A model generated the notes under the pieces. The model did no database searches. It saw only the letters and a program-made list of their open reading frames with translations, and had not been told where the DNA came from. From Rubrivivax sp. (GTDB lineage Bacteria > Pseudomonadota > Gammaproteobacteria > Burkholderiales > Burkholderiaceae_C): a stretch of DNA of 64,000 nucleotides. Position 1 is the stretch's first letter. Each line of letters starts with the position of its first letter. The stretch lies in the NCBI GenBank assembly GCA_019635285.1, contig JAHBZS010000005.1, positions 1 through 64,000 of the forward strand, read 5' to 3'. Both the position numbers and the translations under genes were made by a program. Positions 1-9,408 of this stretch are shown one piece after another.

Positions 1-884
1 TGCGCGTGTCGGTGACGGTGATCGCCGAGCAGAACGGCCGGCGCGAAGTCGGCACCGGCGGCGGCGGCGGCCGCTTCGGCCTGGGCTACTTCCAGGACGA
101 GATGCTGAAGTCCTATGTCGAGCAGGCCGTCAACGCGGCGCTCACCAACCTGGAGGCGCGCCCCGCGCCGGCCGGCGAGATGAGCGTGGTGCTGGGCCCC
201 GGCTGGCCCGGCGTGCTGCTGCACGAGGCCGTGGGCCACGGGCTGGAGGGCGACTTCAACCGCAAGGGCTCGTCCACCTTCGCCGGCCGCATCGGCCAGC
301 GCGTGGCCGCCAAGGGCGTGACCGTGCTCGACGACGGCACCATCGCCGACCGTCGCGGCTCGCTCAACATCGACGACGAAGGCCACGCCACGCAGCGCAA
401 CGTGCTCATCGAGGACGGCATCCTCAAGGGCTACATCCACGACTCGATGAACGCGCGGCTGATGGGCGTCAAGCCCACCGGCAACGGCCGGCGCGAGAGC
501 TATGCGCACGTGCCGATGCCGCGCATGACCAACACCTACATGCTGGGCGGCAGCCTGGCCAAGGAAGAGATCATCGCCAGCATGAAGCGCGGGCTGTATG
601 CCACCAACTTCGGCGGCGGGCAGGTGGACATCACCAGCGGCAAGTTCGTGTTCAGTGCCAGCGAGGCCTTCTGGGTGGAGAACGGCAAGATCCAGTACCC
701 GGTGAAGGGCGCCACCTTGATCGGCAACGGCCCCGAGGCGATGACGCGCGTCAGCCTGATCGGCAACGACATGGCGCTGGACACCGGCGTGGGCGTCTGC
801 GGCAAGGAAGGCCAGAGCGTGCCGGTGGGCGTGGGCCAGCCCACCCTGCGCATCGACCGGCTGACGGTGGGCGGCACGGCCTAA
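1..884 (+). CDS. tldD: TldD metalloprotease, C-terminal part
   Basis: This is the 3' end of a TldD gene whose start lies left of the window; the reading frame is open from base 3. TldD is the catalytic subunit of the TldD/TldE zinc protease, a cytoplasmic heterodimer that degrades unfolded peptides and trims some modified peptides and antitoxins. The family's metal-binding motif is visible as [11 protein letters not shown] (bases about 219-251), followed by the conserved stretches IDDEGHAT and [18 protein letters not shown]. The C-terminal glycine-rich beta region is complete. About 58 bp separate it from the downstream hydratase gene on the same strand. The intact HExxxH separates it from TldE/PmbA, which lacks this site. 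Confidence 0.95.
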   Translation, partial: RVSVTVIAEQNGRREVGTGGGGGRFGLGYFQDEMLKSYVEQAVNAALTNLEARPAPAGEMSVVLGPGWPGVLLHEAVGHGLEGDFNRKGSSTFAGRIGQRVAAKGVTVLDDGTIADRRGSLNIDDEGHATQRNVLIEDGILKGYIHDSMNARLMGVKPTGNGRRESYAHVPMPRMTNTYMLGGSLAKEEIIASMKRGLYATNFGGGQVDITSGKFVFSASEAFWVENGKIQYPVKGATLIGNGPEAMTRVSLIGNDMALDTGVGVCGKEGQSVPVGVGQPTLRIDRLTVGGTA

Positions 885-941
885 AGCCCACGGCGTGTGC
901 CAAGGGCACGTCGCCGGCGTGCCGCCTGAGGAGGAACGGTC

Positions 942-1733
942 ATGAAAGTCATCCACGAGGCAAGGCACGCGCGCGCCACGCTCGACGCGGGCGGCGTCGC
1001 CACGCTGCAAGTGCTCGACGCCGGCCGGCTGAACATCATCGGCAGCGCGGCCATTGCCGACCTGCGCGCCGCGCTGCAGGCACTGGCCGCCGAGCCCGCG
1101 CTGCGCGTGCTGGTGCTGCGCGGCAGCGGCGAGCGGGCCTTCATCGGCGGCGCCGACATCGGCGAGATGGTCGGCCTGACGCCGGCCACGGCCCAAGCCT
1201 TCATCACCCGGCTGGCGAGCCTGTGCGACGCCGTGGCCGAGATGCCGGTGCCGGTGATCGCGCGCCTCCCCGGCTGGTGCCTGGGCGGCGGGCTGGAAGT
1301 GGCGCTGGCCTGCGACCTGCGCCTGTGCGACGACAGCGCCATGTTCGGCATGCCCGAGGTCAAGGTCGGCATCCCGTCGGTGATCCACGCGGCGCTGCTG
1401 CCGCGGCTGCTGGGCCAGTCGCGCGCCGACTGGCTGCTGCTGTGCTGCGAGAACATCGACGCCGCGCGCGCCGAAGCCTGGGGCCTGGTGCACGAGCGCT
1501 GCGCGGTGGGCGCGCTGGACGCGCTGGTGCAGCGGCGCGCCGCCGCGCTGGCGGCGCTGCCGCCGCAGGCGCTGCGCCAGCAGAAGCGCCTGCTGCGCCA
1601 CTGGCAGACGGTGCCGCTGGCGCAGGCGGTGCGCGACAGCATCGGCGAGTTCGCGCAGGCCTATGCCACCGGCGAGCCGCAGGCGCTGATGGGCGACTTC
1701 ATGGCGCGCAAGGCGGCCAAACGCGAGGGCTGA
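942..1733 (+). CDS. Enoyl-CoA hydratase/isomerase family protein
   Basis: A 263-residue crotonase-fold enzyme, the usual length of the family, acting on an enoyl-CoA in the cytoplasm. Both oxyanion-hole segments are present (FIGGADIGEM and CLGGGLEVALACD). Both catalytic glutamates of true hydratases appear conserved, in GGGLEVAL and GMPEVKVGIPS, so hydration is more likely than isomerisation. The ATG follows a GAGGAAC ribosome site. The gene stands alone behind tldD, so the context does not reveal the acyl substrate. Confidence 0.88.
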   Translation: MKVIHEARHARATLDAGGVATLQVLDAGRLNIIGSAAIADLRAALQALAAEPALRVLVLRGSGERAFIGGADIGEMVGLTPATAQAFITRLASLCDAVAEMPVPVIARLPGWCLGGGLEVALACDLRLCDDSAMFGMPEVKVGIPSVIHAALLPRLLGQSRADWLLLCCENIDAARAEAWGLVHERCAVGALDALVQRRAAALAALPPQALRQQKRLLRHWQTVPLAQAVRDSIGEFAQAYATGEPQALMGDFMARKAAKREG

Positions 1734-1835
1734 GACTTGCACCCCGGAAGAAGGCCTCAGGCAGCGCCCAATTGATGGCGGGCGCATCGGGGCACCGCCT
1801 GAAGCGAGGTGTCCAGCCTCGCTCCCAGCGACCGC

Positions 1836-2162
1836 CTACTTGAGTTTGAGCATGTCGACCCCGGCGGCCAGACTCAGGACTGCGACGATCAGTGCGACCA
1901 CGGCAACCCGCCGATCGAAGGCAGCCCACCATGGTTGGCGCGCCGCGAGTTCGCTGCGCAGCACTTCTCGCCCCTTCAGCGTTATGGTTGCCTCGAGGTA
2001 GACGTCTCGATCACCTGAGGCATCGATGGCCTCAATCAATCCTGCCCGATACAACTCCCTGAACGCCGCCAAGTCGACTCTCGGATCAGCTTCATCAATG
2101 GTCCGTGGAAGCCCTTCGTCAGCAGCTCGGCTCAGCACCGCAAGGGTGGACTTCGTAAGCAT
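1836..2162 (-). CDS. Small hypothetical protein with C-terminal membrane helix
   Basis: A 108-residue protein of unknown function. The start at 2162 was chosen because AAGGAG lies seven bases upstream; longer in-frame starts have no such site. Residues about 1-80 look like a small soluble helical domain (TKSTLAVLSRAADEGLPRT, then a FRELYRAGLIEAID segment and a predicted beta-turn region), with a winged-helix flavour. The last 20 or so residues (VAVVALIVAVLSLAAGVDML) form one hydrophobic helix, suggesting a tail-anchored protein facing the cytoplasm. It diverges from the MFS gene across an AT-richer 280-bp region. I do not recognise the family. Confidence 0.72.
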   Translation of the reverse strand: MLTKSTLAVLSRAADEGLPRTIDEADPRVDLAAFRELYRAGLIEAIDASGDRDVYLEATITLKGREVLRSELAARQPWWAAFDRRVAVVALIVAVLSLAAGVDMLKLK

Positions 2163-2443
2163 GTTGATGCTCCTTGTGAGACGCAAGTCGCGTCGATGAG
2201 TCATGCTAGGGAGAGTCTGAAATCGAGAGAACAATCGACCTAAGTGATTGATTCTTATGAGTGTGATCATCCGGCGTCGGCATCGATTTGCGGGTGCATT
2301 GGTGTGAGCGGACGCCCGGCAGCCCGCCAGTTTTTTCCCGCCGACTGCGGGCCTGTCCCTCAACGAACTTTGTTAGCCCGCCATGGTGGCGAAGGGGATG
2401 TCATGCCGGGCCGGCGCGGCATGGCCTCGCGCCACAATGGGCC

Positions 2444-3646
2444 GTGCCTGCCGAGAGTTTCAACCTGCGCCGCATCGCGGTGGCCGTGTTCGGCCCGACC
2501 CTGCTGTTCGGCCTGGGCGAAGGGGCGATCCTGCCGATCGTCGCCCTCAGCGCGCGCGAGCTCGGCGCGTCGGTGCCGACCGCGGCGCTGATGGTCACGT
2601 TGATCGGCATCGGTTCGCTGCTCAGCAACATCCCGGCGTCGATGCTGACCCTGGCCCGCGGCGAACGCTGGGCGCTGGTGGCGGCGTCGCTGTGGTGCGC
2701 GCTGGCCATGGCGCTGTGTGCGTGGACGCAGCAGCTGTGGCTGTTCGCCGTGGGCTGCCTGCTGATCGGCGCCGCGCAGGCCGTGTTCAGCCTGGCGCGC
2801 CAGAGCTACCTGACCGACGCCGCGCCGCCGCACTACCGCGCCCGCGCGATGTCCACGCTGGGCGGCGTGATGCGCATCGGCCTGTTCATCGGGCCGTTTG
2901 CCGGGGCTGCGGCGATCCACCGCTTCGGCCTGGCCGGCGCCTACGGCGTGGGCATCGCCGTGCTGCTGGTGTCGGCGCTGCTGTCGGCGCGCCTGCCCGA
3001 CCTGGAGGCGCACGACCCGTCCGCGCCGGCCCCGCCCACCGCACCGGACTCGACCTGGCTGGCGACGCTGCGCGACCACGCCCGCGTGTTCGCCGCGCTG
3101 GGCGTGGGCGTGCTGCTGGTGAGCGCGGTGCGCTCGTCGCGCCAGGCGGTGATCCCGCTGTGGGCCGACCACCTGGGCCTGCAGGCCTCGGTCACGTCGC
3201 TGATCTACGGCCTGGCGGCTGGCCTGGAGATGCTGGTGTTCTACCCGGCCGGGCACCTGATGGACCGCAAGGGCCGGCTCTGGGTGGCGCTGCCGTCGAT
3301 GTTGATCATGGGCGTGGCGCTGTTGCTGACGCCGCTGAGCACCGGCCCGGCCAGCCTGCTGCTGGCGGCGGCGGTCATCGGCTTCGGCAATGGCATCAGC
3401 TCCGGGCTGATCATGACGCTGGGCGCCGACCACGCGCCACGCACCGGGCGGGCGCGTTTCCTCGGCCTGTGGCGGCTGATGGCCGACATCGGCGCCGCCG
3501 GCGGACCGGCCTTGTTGTCCTTGCTGGCTGCCGTGCTGTCGCTGGCCTCCGGCATTGCCGCCACCGGGCTGATCGGCATCGCCGCGGCCTGGCAGCTGGC
3601 GCGCTGGATCCCGCGCTTCGGCGACCGCGGCAGCGGGCGGCCCTGA
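2444..3646 (+). CDS. MFS transporter
   Basis: A major facilitator superfamily permease of 400 residues with about twelve hydrophobic segments. The MFS loop 2-3 region is only loosely recognisable, but the DRKGR loop between helices 8 and 9 (HLMDRKGRLWV) is clear. The start is taken as GTG 2444 because the next codons (PAESFNLRRIAVAVFGP) lead straight into the first helix; the upstream in-frame codons encode an unlikely Cys/Pro/Arg-rich segment. The substrate cannot be read from the sequence. Drug, sugar or organic-acid export are all possible. It is not in an operon with its neighbours. Confidence 0.85.
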   Translation: MPAESFNLRRIAVAVFGPTLLFGLGEGAILPIVALSARELGASVPTAALMVTLIGIGSLLSNIPASMLTLARGERWALVAASLWCALAMALCAWTQQLWLFAVGCLLIGAAQAVFSLARQSYLTDAAPPHYRARAMSTLGGVMRIGLFIGPFAGAAAIHRFGLAGAYGVGIAVLLVSALLSARLPDLEAHDPSAPAPPTAPDSTWLATLRDHARVFAALGVGVLLVSAVRSSRQAVIPLWADHLGLQASVTSLIYGLAAGLEMLVFYPAGHLMDRKGRLWVALPSMLIMGVALLLTPLSTGPASLLLAAAVIGFGNGISSGLIMTLGADHAPRTGRARFLGLWRLMADIGAAGGPALLSLLAAVLSLASGIAATGLIGIAAAWQLARWIPRFGDRGSGRP

Positions 3647-3664
3647 GCCCCGGGGCAGGCCGCG

Positions 3665-3946
3665 TCAGTGCGGCTTGCGCGGGCCTTTGGCGGCGTCCGG
3701 CGAAACCATGTGGCTTTGGCCGCCGGGGCGGCGTCGCGCGCGGCGGATGGCCTCGTCGGCCACGCGCTCGGCGTCGCGCCGATGGCTGCGCCTGGACCAC
3801 GCCTGCCGCGCCGTCCAGCGCAGCCGCCACCAGGCCCGCTGGCCGGCGGCGTCGATGCGGCGGCGCTGCGCCACGGGCAGCACCAGGCGCAGCAGCAGCG
3901 CCACGCAGACCGCCAGCACCGCGCCGGCCAGCACCAGTTCGACCAC
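3665..3946 (-). CDS. Small membrane protein downstream of glutamate dehydrogenase
   Basis: A 93-residue protein starting at GTG 3946, five bases after an AAGGAG site. The N-terminus is one strong hydrophobic helix (VELVLAGAVLAVCVALLLRLVLPV). The rest is very basic (RRRIDAAGQRAWWRLRWTARQAWSRR and a tail ending KGPRKPH). It looks like a single-pass inner-membrane protein with a positively charged cytoplasmic tail. It begins 14 bp after the glutamate dehydrogenase stop codon and is probably co-transcribed with it. No family is recognised. Positive-inside topology predicts that the N-terminus faces the periplasm. Confidence 0.65.
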   Translation of the reverse strand: MVELVLAGAVLAVCVALLLRLVLPVAQRRRIDAAGQRAWWRLRWTARQAWSRRSHRRDAERVADEAIRRARRRPGGQSHMVSPDAAKGPRKPH

Positions 3947-3960
3947 CCCAGCTCCTTGCT

Positions 3961-6900
3961 TCAGACCAGTTGCCGCAGCTTGCGCAGCGCCACCGACAGC
4001 ATCGCCAGGTCGGCCGACTTGGCGTCGCCCAGTTCGGCCAGCAGCCGGTGCGCTTCCTGCAGCGCCTGCGGATTCTCGTCTTCCCAGGCCTGCAGCCTCT
4101 GCGGCACGTCGCCCTGGCCGCGGTGCAGCACCTCCAGCACCACCTGGGTCTGCAGCTCGCGCAGTTCGTCGCCCAGCGCGGCCTTGGCCAGCATGTCCCA
4201 GTGGCCGTCGGCGGCCAGCGCCTCGATCTGCCGGTGCACGCGGGTCAGCCCCAGGCGCAGGCCCAGTTCGCGGTGCAGCGCGCCCACCTGCTCCAGCGGC
4301 GCCTGGGACGATTCGGCGATCTCGGCAATGTCCAGCGCATCGAACAGCCCGTCGGTGGCTGCCACCGCCTGCGCCAGGTCCGGCGGCACGCCGGCCTGCA
4401 CCCAGGCGCTGACCTGCGGCGTGCCGGCGGCCGCCGGCTCCAGCTGCGCGCGCAGCAGGGCCACCGCCGGCGTGTAGCGGTCGATCTGCGCCTGCAGGCC
4501 TTCGGCCAGGCGCCGCGGATGCAGCAGCCAGGTGGTGGCGCGCAGGTTCAGCCCGCGCAGGTGGTGCGCCATCTCGGCCTGCACGGCGTCGGGCACGCGG
4601 TTGTCTAGCGCCTCGATCTGCTTCCACAGCCGGCCGTAACAGAAGACCTCGCGCATCGCCAGGAAGGCGCGCACGATCTGCGCCGGCCGCGCGCCGGTGA
4701 TCTCGGTCAGCCGGTGCACGAAGGTCGGCCCGACGCGGTTGACCATGCGGTTCAACACGTGCGTGGCGATGATTTCGCGCTTCAGCGGGTGGCGCGGGAT
4801 GTAGGCCGCGAAGGTCTCGCGCAGCAGCCGCGGAAAGTAGCGCTGCAGCGCGCTGGCCACCCACGGGTCTTCGGGCAGGTCGGAGTCGACCAGCTCGTCC
4901 GACAGCCACATCTTGCTGTAGGCCAGCAGCACCGCCAGCTCGGGGCTGGTCAGGCCGCGGCCCTGGGCGCGGCGCTCGGCCAGCTGCTCGTCGCCCGGCA
5001 GGAACTCGATGGCGCGGTCCAGCCGGCCGGCTTTTTCCAGGTGGCGCATGAAACGCGCCTGCTGGTCGAGCAGCGACACGCCCAGCCCGCGCGTCAGCGA
5101 GATCACCTGCGTCTGGTGGTAGTTGTCGGCCAGCACCATGTCGGCCACGTCGTCGGTCATCTGCGGCAGCAGCGCGTTGCGCTGCTTCTCGGTCATCTCG
5201 CCGTCGGCCACCGCCAGGCCGAGCAGGATCTTGATGTTGACCTCATGGTCGGAGGTGTCGACCCCGGCGGAGTTGTCGATGGCGTCGGTGTAGATGCCTA
5301 CGCCGGCCTGTGCCGCCTCGATGCGGCCGAGCTGCGTGAAGCCCAGGTTGCCGCCCTCGCCCACCACCTGGCAGCGCAGCTCGGCGCCGTTGATGCGCAG
5401 CGCGTCGTTGGCGCGGTCGCCGACGTCGGCATGGCTTTCGCTGCGCGCCTTGACGTAGGTGCCGATGCCGCCGTTGTAGAGCAGGTCCACCGGCGCCTTG
5501 AGGATGGCGCTGAGCAGCTCGGTGGGCGACAGCCGCAGGTCGTCGCTGTCCGACGCGATGCCCAGCACCGCGCGCGCCTGCGGCGACACGGGGATGGACT
5601 TCTGCGCGCGCGACCACACGCCGCCGCCGGCGGAGATCAGGCCGGTGTCGTAGTCAGCCCAGGACGAGCGCGGCAGCTTGAACAGCCGCTCGCGCTCGGC
5701 GAAGGACGCGGCCGCGTCGGGCTGCGGGTCGATGAACACATGGCGGTGGTCGAAGGCCGCCACCAGCCGGATGTGGCGCGACAGCAGCATGCCGTTGCCG
5801 AACACGTCGCCGGACATGTCGCCCACGCCGACCACCGTGAAGTCCTGGCTCTGCGTGTCCAGGCCGCGCTCGCGGAAGTGGCGCTTGACGCTTTCCCACG
5901 CGCCGCGGGCGGTGATGCCCATGGCCTTGTGGTCGTAGCCGACGCTGCCGCCGGAGGCGAAGGCGTCGCCCAGCCAGTGGCCGTATTCGGCCGAGATGGC
6001 GTTGGCATGGTCGGAGAAGGTGGCCGTGCCCTTGTCGGCGGCCACCACCAGGTACGGGTCGTCGCCGTCGATGCGGCGCACCAGCGGCGGCGGCACCACC
6101 TGGCCGGCCACCAGGTTGTCGGTCAGGTCCAGCAGCGCGCGCAGGTAGTCCTGGTAGCAGGCCACGCCCTCCTTCAGGAAGGCGTCGCGCTCGCTCGCCG
6201 GCGGCGCCTTCTTCAGCACGAAGCCGCCCTTGCTGCCCACCGGCACGATGACGGTGTTCTTCACCATCTGCGCCTTCACCAGGCCCAGCACCTCGGTGCG
6301 GAAGTCCTCGGGCCGGTCGCTCCAGCGCAGGCCGCCGCGCGCCACCTTGCCGCCGCGCAGGTGGATGCCTTCGAAGCGCGGCGAGTAGACGAAGATCTCG
6401 ACGAAGGGCCGCGGGCTGGGCAGCCCCGGCACCTGGGCCGAGTCGAACTTGAAGCTCAGGAACGCGCGCCGCGGCCCGGGCGCGCCCGAATGGCCGACAC
6501 CGGTGCGCCAGTGGTTGGTGCGCAGCGTGGCCAGCACCAGCGCCAGCAGCTGGCGCAGCACGCGGTCTTCGTTGAGGTTGGCCACGCGGTCCAGCGCCAG
6601 CTCGATGGCGCGCACCTGCTCGGCGGCGGCCGCGTCGTCGTGCGCAGTGGGGTGCAGGCGCAAATGGAACAGCCGCACCAGCATGTGCGCGATGTGCGGC
6701 TGCGCCGACAGCGTGGCCTCGATGGCCGCCTGCGACAGCGCGAAGCCGATCTGCTTCAGGTACTTGGCATAGGCGCGCAGCACGACGATGTCGTCGGCGC
6801 CCAAGCCGGCGCGCAGCACCAGGCGGTTGAAGTCGTCGTTCTCGACCTCGCCGCGGAAGACGCGACCGAAACTGTCCTCGAACAGCCGCGCCAGCCCCTC

Positions 6901-8799
6901 GGGCTCGGCGTCGTCGGAGGCCGGCGCCTCGAGGCTGAAGTCGTGCATCGACACCCGTGCGCCGTCGTCGTGGCCCTGGCGGATGCGGAAGTTGTCCTCG
7001 CCCATGACGCGCACGCCCATGTGCTCGAGCATCGGCAGGCTGTCCGACAGCACCACCGGCCCGCCCAGCCGGTAGACCTTGAAGCCCAGGCTGCGCGGGC
7101 CGCCGCCCAGCGGCCGGTACAGCGCCAGGCCCAGCGGCTGCGCGGGGGTCAGCGCGTCCACGGCCAGCAGGTCCGGCACCGCGGCGCGGGCGCGGTGGAT
7201 CTCGCGATAGACCTGCGGGAAGGCCGCGCCCCAGCGCTTGTACAGCGCCATGCCGCGGGCTTCGCCGGCTTCGTCGACCAGCGCGTCGCGCAGCTCGTCG
7301 TCCCAGCGCCGCGACGCCGCCGCCAGCTGGGCTTCGATGGCGCGCACGTCGTAGGCCGGCACCTGGCCCGCCGCGGTGCGGATGGTGAAGTGCACGCGCG
7401 CCAGCAGCGTGTCGCCCAGCAGCACGTTGAAGTCGGCGCGCTGGCCATCGAAGGCGGCCATCAGGATGGCCTGGAACTTCTTGCGCAGCTCGGTCGAATA
7501 GGCTTCGCGCGGCACGTAGACCAGGCAGGAGACGAAGCGCTCGTAGGGGTCGCGCCAGACGAACAGGCGCAGCCGCTGGCGCTCGCCGGCGGCGAGGATG
7601 CCCAACGCCGTGTCGAACAGGTCGTCCTCGCCGATCTGGAACAGGTCGTCGCGCGGGTAGGTGGCCAAGATGTGCTCCAGCGCCTTGGCCAGGTGGCCGC
7701 CCGCGGGCAGCGCGGCGCGGCGCATCACCGCCGCGGTCTTCTGGCGCAGCAGCGGGACCTCGTTGACGCGCGCGCTGTAGGCGCTGGAGCTGAACAGCCC
7801 GATGAAACGGTGCTCGCCGATCACCTGGCCGGCCGCGTCGTAGCGCTTGATGCCCACATAGTCGCTGTAGCCGGGCCGGTGCACGGTGGAGCGCGTGTTC
7901 GAGCGCGTCACCAGCAGCAGCGGCACCGGCGCGCGGGCCATCGCGCGCACCTGCGGCGGCACCGCGGCGAAGCTGGCCGAGACCTCGTGCGCCGCCTCGC
8001 GCAGCACGCCCAGCCCGCTGCCCGGCACCAGGTGCAGCGCGTCTTCGCCGCGCTCGTCGTGCACCAGGTCGTGCAGGCGGTAGCCGAGCAGCGTGAAGTG
8101 GTCGTCGGCCAGCCATTGCAGGAAGGCCCGGCTTTCTTGCGCCAGCGGCAGCGGCACCGTCGGCGGCGGTGTGTCGAGCTCGCCGATCGCCTGCTGCAGC
8201 CGGCCGAGCATCGGCTTCCAGTCCTGCACCGCCGCGCGCACGTCGCCCAGCACGCGTTCCAGGCCGGCCGCCAGCTCGGCGCGCAGCGCCGGGTCGACCA
8301 GGCGGTCGACCTCGATGTGCATCCACGACTCGTTCCTGGCGGGCGCATCGTCGGCCTGCGCACCCAGCTCGTGCAGCGACTGCAGCCGCCCCTGCGCGTC
8401 GCGCTGCACGCGCAGCACGGGGTGCACGATGAGGTGCATCGTCAGGCCCTGGCGGTAGATCTCCATGGTGAGCGTGTCCACCAGGAAGGGCATGTCGTCG
8501 TTGACCACCTCGATCACCGAATGGCGCGACGCCCAGCCATGCTCGGCCAGCGACGGGCTGATGACGCGCAGCCGCGTCGTGCCGGGCAGGCGCTCGGCGC
8601 CGAACTGCCAGCTCGACAGCAGCGCGCCGAGCAGGTCCTCCGGCGAGCGCGATGCCAGGTCGTCGTCGTCGAGGTGGTGGAAGCAGGCGCGGGCGAAGGC
8701 TTCGAGCAGCGGCCGCTGCTCGGGCGGCAGGCGCGGCGCGGCCAGGGCCAGCACGGCAGACAGGCGCTCGCCGCGCAGCGCGTCGATCGATGGGCTCAT
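3961..8799 (-). CDS. gdhB: NAD-specific glutamate dehydrogenase, large (180 kDa) type
   Basis: A 1612-residue enzyme of the large bacterial class, close to the usual 1600 residues. It oxidises L-glutamate to 2-oxoglutarate and ammonium with NAD+, mainly for amino-acid catabolism. The long N-terminal half carries ACT-like regulatory regions. The catalytic domain follows, with RGGLRWSDRPEDFRTEV and the lysine-bearing PVGSKGGF near residue 855, then the Rossmann part (GVGDMSGDVFGNGMLLS) and EGGNLGFTQLGRIE. The ATG at 8799 follows AAGGAGACG. It diverges from the coxS-like gene over 126 bp. Orthologues are often allosterically controlled by arginine or aspartate; the sequence does not show whether this one is. 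Confidence 0.96.
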   Translation of the reverse strand: MSPSIDALRGERLSAVLALAAPRLPPEQRPLLEAFARACFHHLDDDDLASRSPEDLLGALLSSWQFGAERLPGTTRLRVISPSLAEHGWASRHSVIEVVNDDMPFLVDTLTMEIYRQGLTMHLIVHPVLRVQRDAQGRLQSLHELGAQADDAPARNESWMHIEVDRLVDPALRAELAAGLERVLGDVRAAVQDWKPMLGRLQQAIGELDTPPPTVPLPLAQESRAFLQWLADDHFTLLGYRLHDLVHDERGEDALHLVPGSGLGVLREAAHEVSASFAAVPPQVRAMARAPVPLLLVTRSNTRSTVHRPGYSDYVGIKRYDAAGQVIGEHRFIGLFSSSAYSARVNEVPLLRQKTAAVMRRAALPAGGHLAKALEHILATYPRDDLFQIGEDDLFDTALGILAAGERQRLRLFVWRDPYERFVSCLVYVPREAYSTELRKKFQAILMAAFDGQRADFNVLLGDTLLARVHFTIRTAAGQVPAYDVRAIEAQLAAASRRWDDELRDALVDEAGEARGMALYKRWGAAFPQVYREIHRARAAVPDLLAVDALTPAQPLGLALYRPLGGGPRSLGFKVYRLGGPVVLSDSLPMLEHMGVRVMGEDNFRIRQGHDDGARVSMHDFSLEAPASDDAEPEGLARLFEDSFGRVFRGEVENDDFNRLVLRAGLGADDIVVLRAYAKYLKQIGFALSQAAIEATLSAQPHIAHMLVRLFHLRLHPTAHDDAAAAEQVRAIELALDRVANLNEDRVLRQLLALVLATLRTNHWRTGVGHSGAPGPRRAFLSFKFDSAQVPGLPSPRPFVEIFVYSPRFEGIHLRGGKVARGGLRWSDRPEDFRTEVLGLVKAQMVKNTVIVPVGSKGGFVLKKAPPASERDAFLKEGVACYQDYLRALLDLTDNLVAGQVVPPPLVRRIDGDDPYLVVAADKGTATFSDHANAISAEYGHWLGDAFASGGSVGYDHKAMGITARGAWESVKRHFRERGLDTQSQDFTVVGVGDMSGDVFGNGMLLSRHIRLVAAFDHRHVFIDPQPDAAASFAERERLFKLPRSSWADYDTGLISAGGGVWSRAQKSIPVSPQARAVLGIASDSDDLRLSPTELLSAILKAPVDLLYNGGIGTYVKARSESHADVGDRANDALRINGAELRCQVVGEGGNLGFTQLGRIEAAQAGVGIYTDAIDNSAGVDTSDHEVNIKILLGLAVADGEMTEKQRNALLPQMTDDVADMVLADNYHQTQVISLTRGLGVSLLDQQARFMRHLEKAGRLDRAIEFLPGDEQLAERRAQGRGLTSPELAVLLAYSKMWLSDELVDSDLPEDPWVASALQRYFPRLLRETFAAYIPRHPLKREIIATHVLNRMVNRVGPTFVHRLTEITGARPAQIVRAFLAMREVFCYGRLWKQIEALDNRVPDAVQAEMAHHLRGLNLRATTWLLHPRRLAEGLQAQIDRYTPAVALLRAQLEPAAAGTPQVSAWVQAGVPPDLAQAVAATDGLFDALDIAEIAESSQAPLEQVGALHRELGLRLGLTRVHRQIEALAADGHWDMLAKAALGDELRELQTQVVLEVLHRGQGDVPQRLQAWEDENPQALQEAHRLLAELGDAKSADLAMLSVALRKLRQLV

Positions 8800-8925
8800 G
8801 GGTCGTCTCCTTCGGCGGCGAAGCTCGGCGAAGGCCGGCTCCGTTCTGTGGACGGCCGCAGCTTACGCCGGCCGCGCCGCGGCGGTCACGCTACGATTGC
8901 CGTTCGCCGAAGGAGACGCATTTCC

Positions 8926-9408
8926 ATGAGTTCACTCAACCTCGAAGTCAACGGCCGGGCCGTGCAGCTGCAGGTGGACAGCCACCGCCTGCTGGTGGAG
9001 GTGCTGCGCGAGCAGCTGGGCCTGACCGGCACGCACGTGGGCTGCGACACCAGCCAGTGCGGCGCCTGCACCGTGCTGCTCGACGGCCAGCCCGTGAAGA
9101 GCTGCACCACGCTGGCGCTGCAGGCCGAAGGCTGCCGCGTGACCAGCGTCGAAGGCCTGGCCGCCCAGGACGGCACACGCCACGCCATCCAGCAGGCCTT
9201 CGTCGACTGCCACGGCCTGCAATGCGGCTTCTGCACGCCGGGCATGATCATGTCCACCGCGGCGCTGCTGCAGCGCACGCCCAACCCCAGCGACGCGCAG
9301 ATCGCGCATGCGCTGGAAGGTAACCTGTGCCGCTGCACCGGCTACGTCAACATCGTCGCCGCGGTCAAGCAGGCGGCGGCCACCTTGGCCGCGGGAGCCA
9401 CGAAATGA
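8926..9408 (+). CDS. [2Fe-2S] subunit of CoxSLM-type molybdenum hydroxylase
   Basis: The 160-residue iron-sulfur subunit of a xanthine-oxidase-family molybdenum hydroxylase. It carries electrons from the molybdopterin subunit to the FAD subunit. Two clusters are visible. The plant-ferredoxin type uses C40, C45, C48 and C60. The helical-bundle type uses C100, C103, C135 and C137 (CGFC and CRC). AAGGAGA precedes the ATG. Its stop overlaps the large-subunit start (ATGA), so the two are translationally coupled. This is the first gene of a three-gene operon (S-L-M order). Genuine CO dehydrogenases usually have M-S-L order with coxDEF accessories, which are absent here. Confidence 0.94.
   Translation: MSSLNLEVNGRAVQLQVDSHRLLVEVLREQLGLTGTHVGCDTSQCGACTVLLDGQPVKSCTTLALQAEGCRVTSVEGLAAQDGTRHAIQQAFVDCHGLQCGFCTPGMIMSTAALLQRTPNPSDAQIAHALEGNLCRCTGYVNIVAAVKQAAATLAAGATK

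Noticed and set aside
1803-1823. Terminator after the enoyl-CoA hydratase gene
   Set aside because: A 7-bp stem (AGCGAGG/CCTCGCT) exists but no T-run follows on either strand.
3665-4909. A 414-codon minus-strand frame starting inside glutamate dehydrogenase
   Set aside because: Its first 320 codons are a shadow of the dehydrogenase; only the last 93 codons from GTG 3946 look like a gene.
4714-9408. A 1564-codon plus-strand open frame
   Set aside because: It is antisense to glutamate dehydrogenase for most of its length; only its last 160 codons are the real iron-sulfur subunit.
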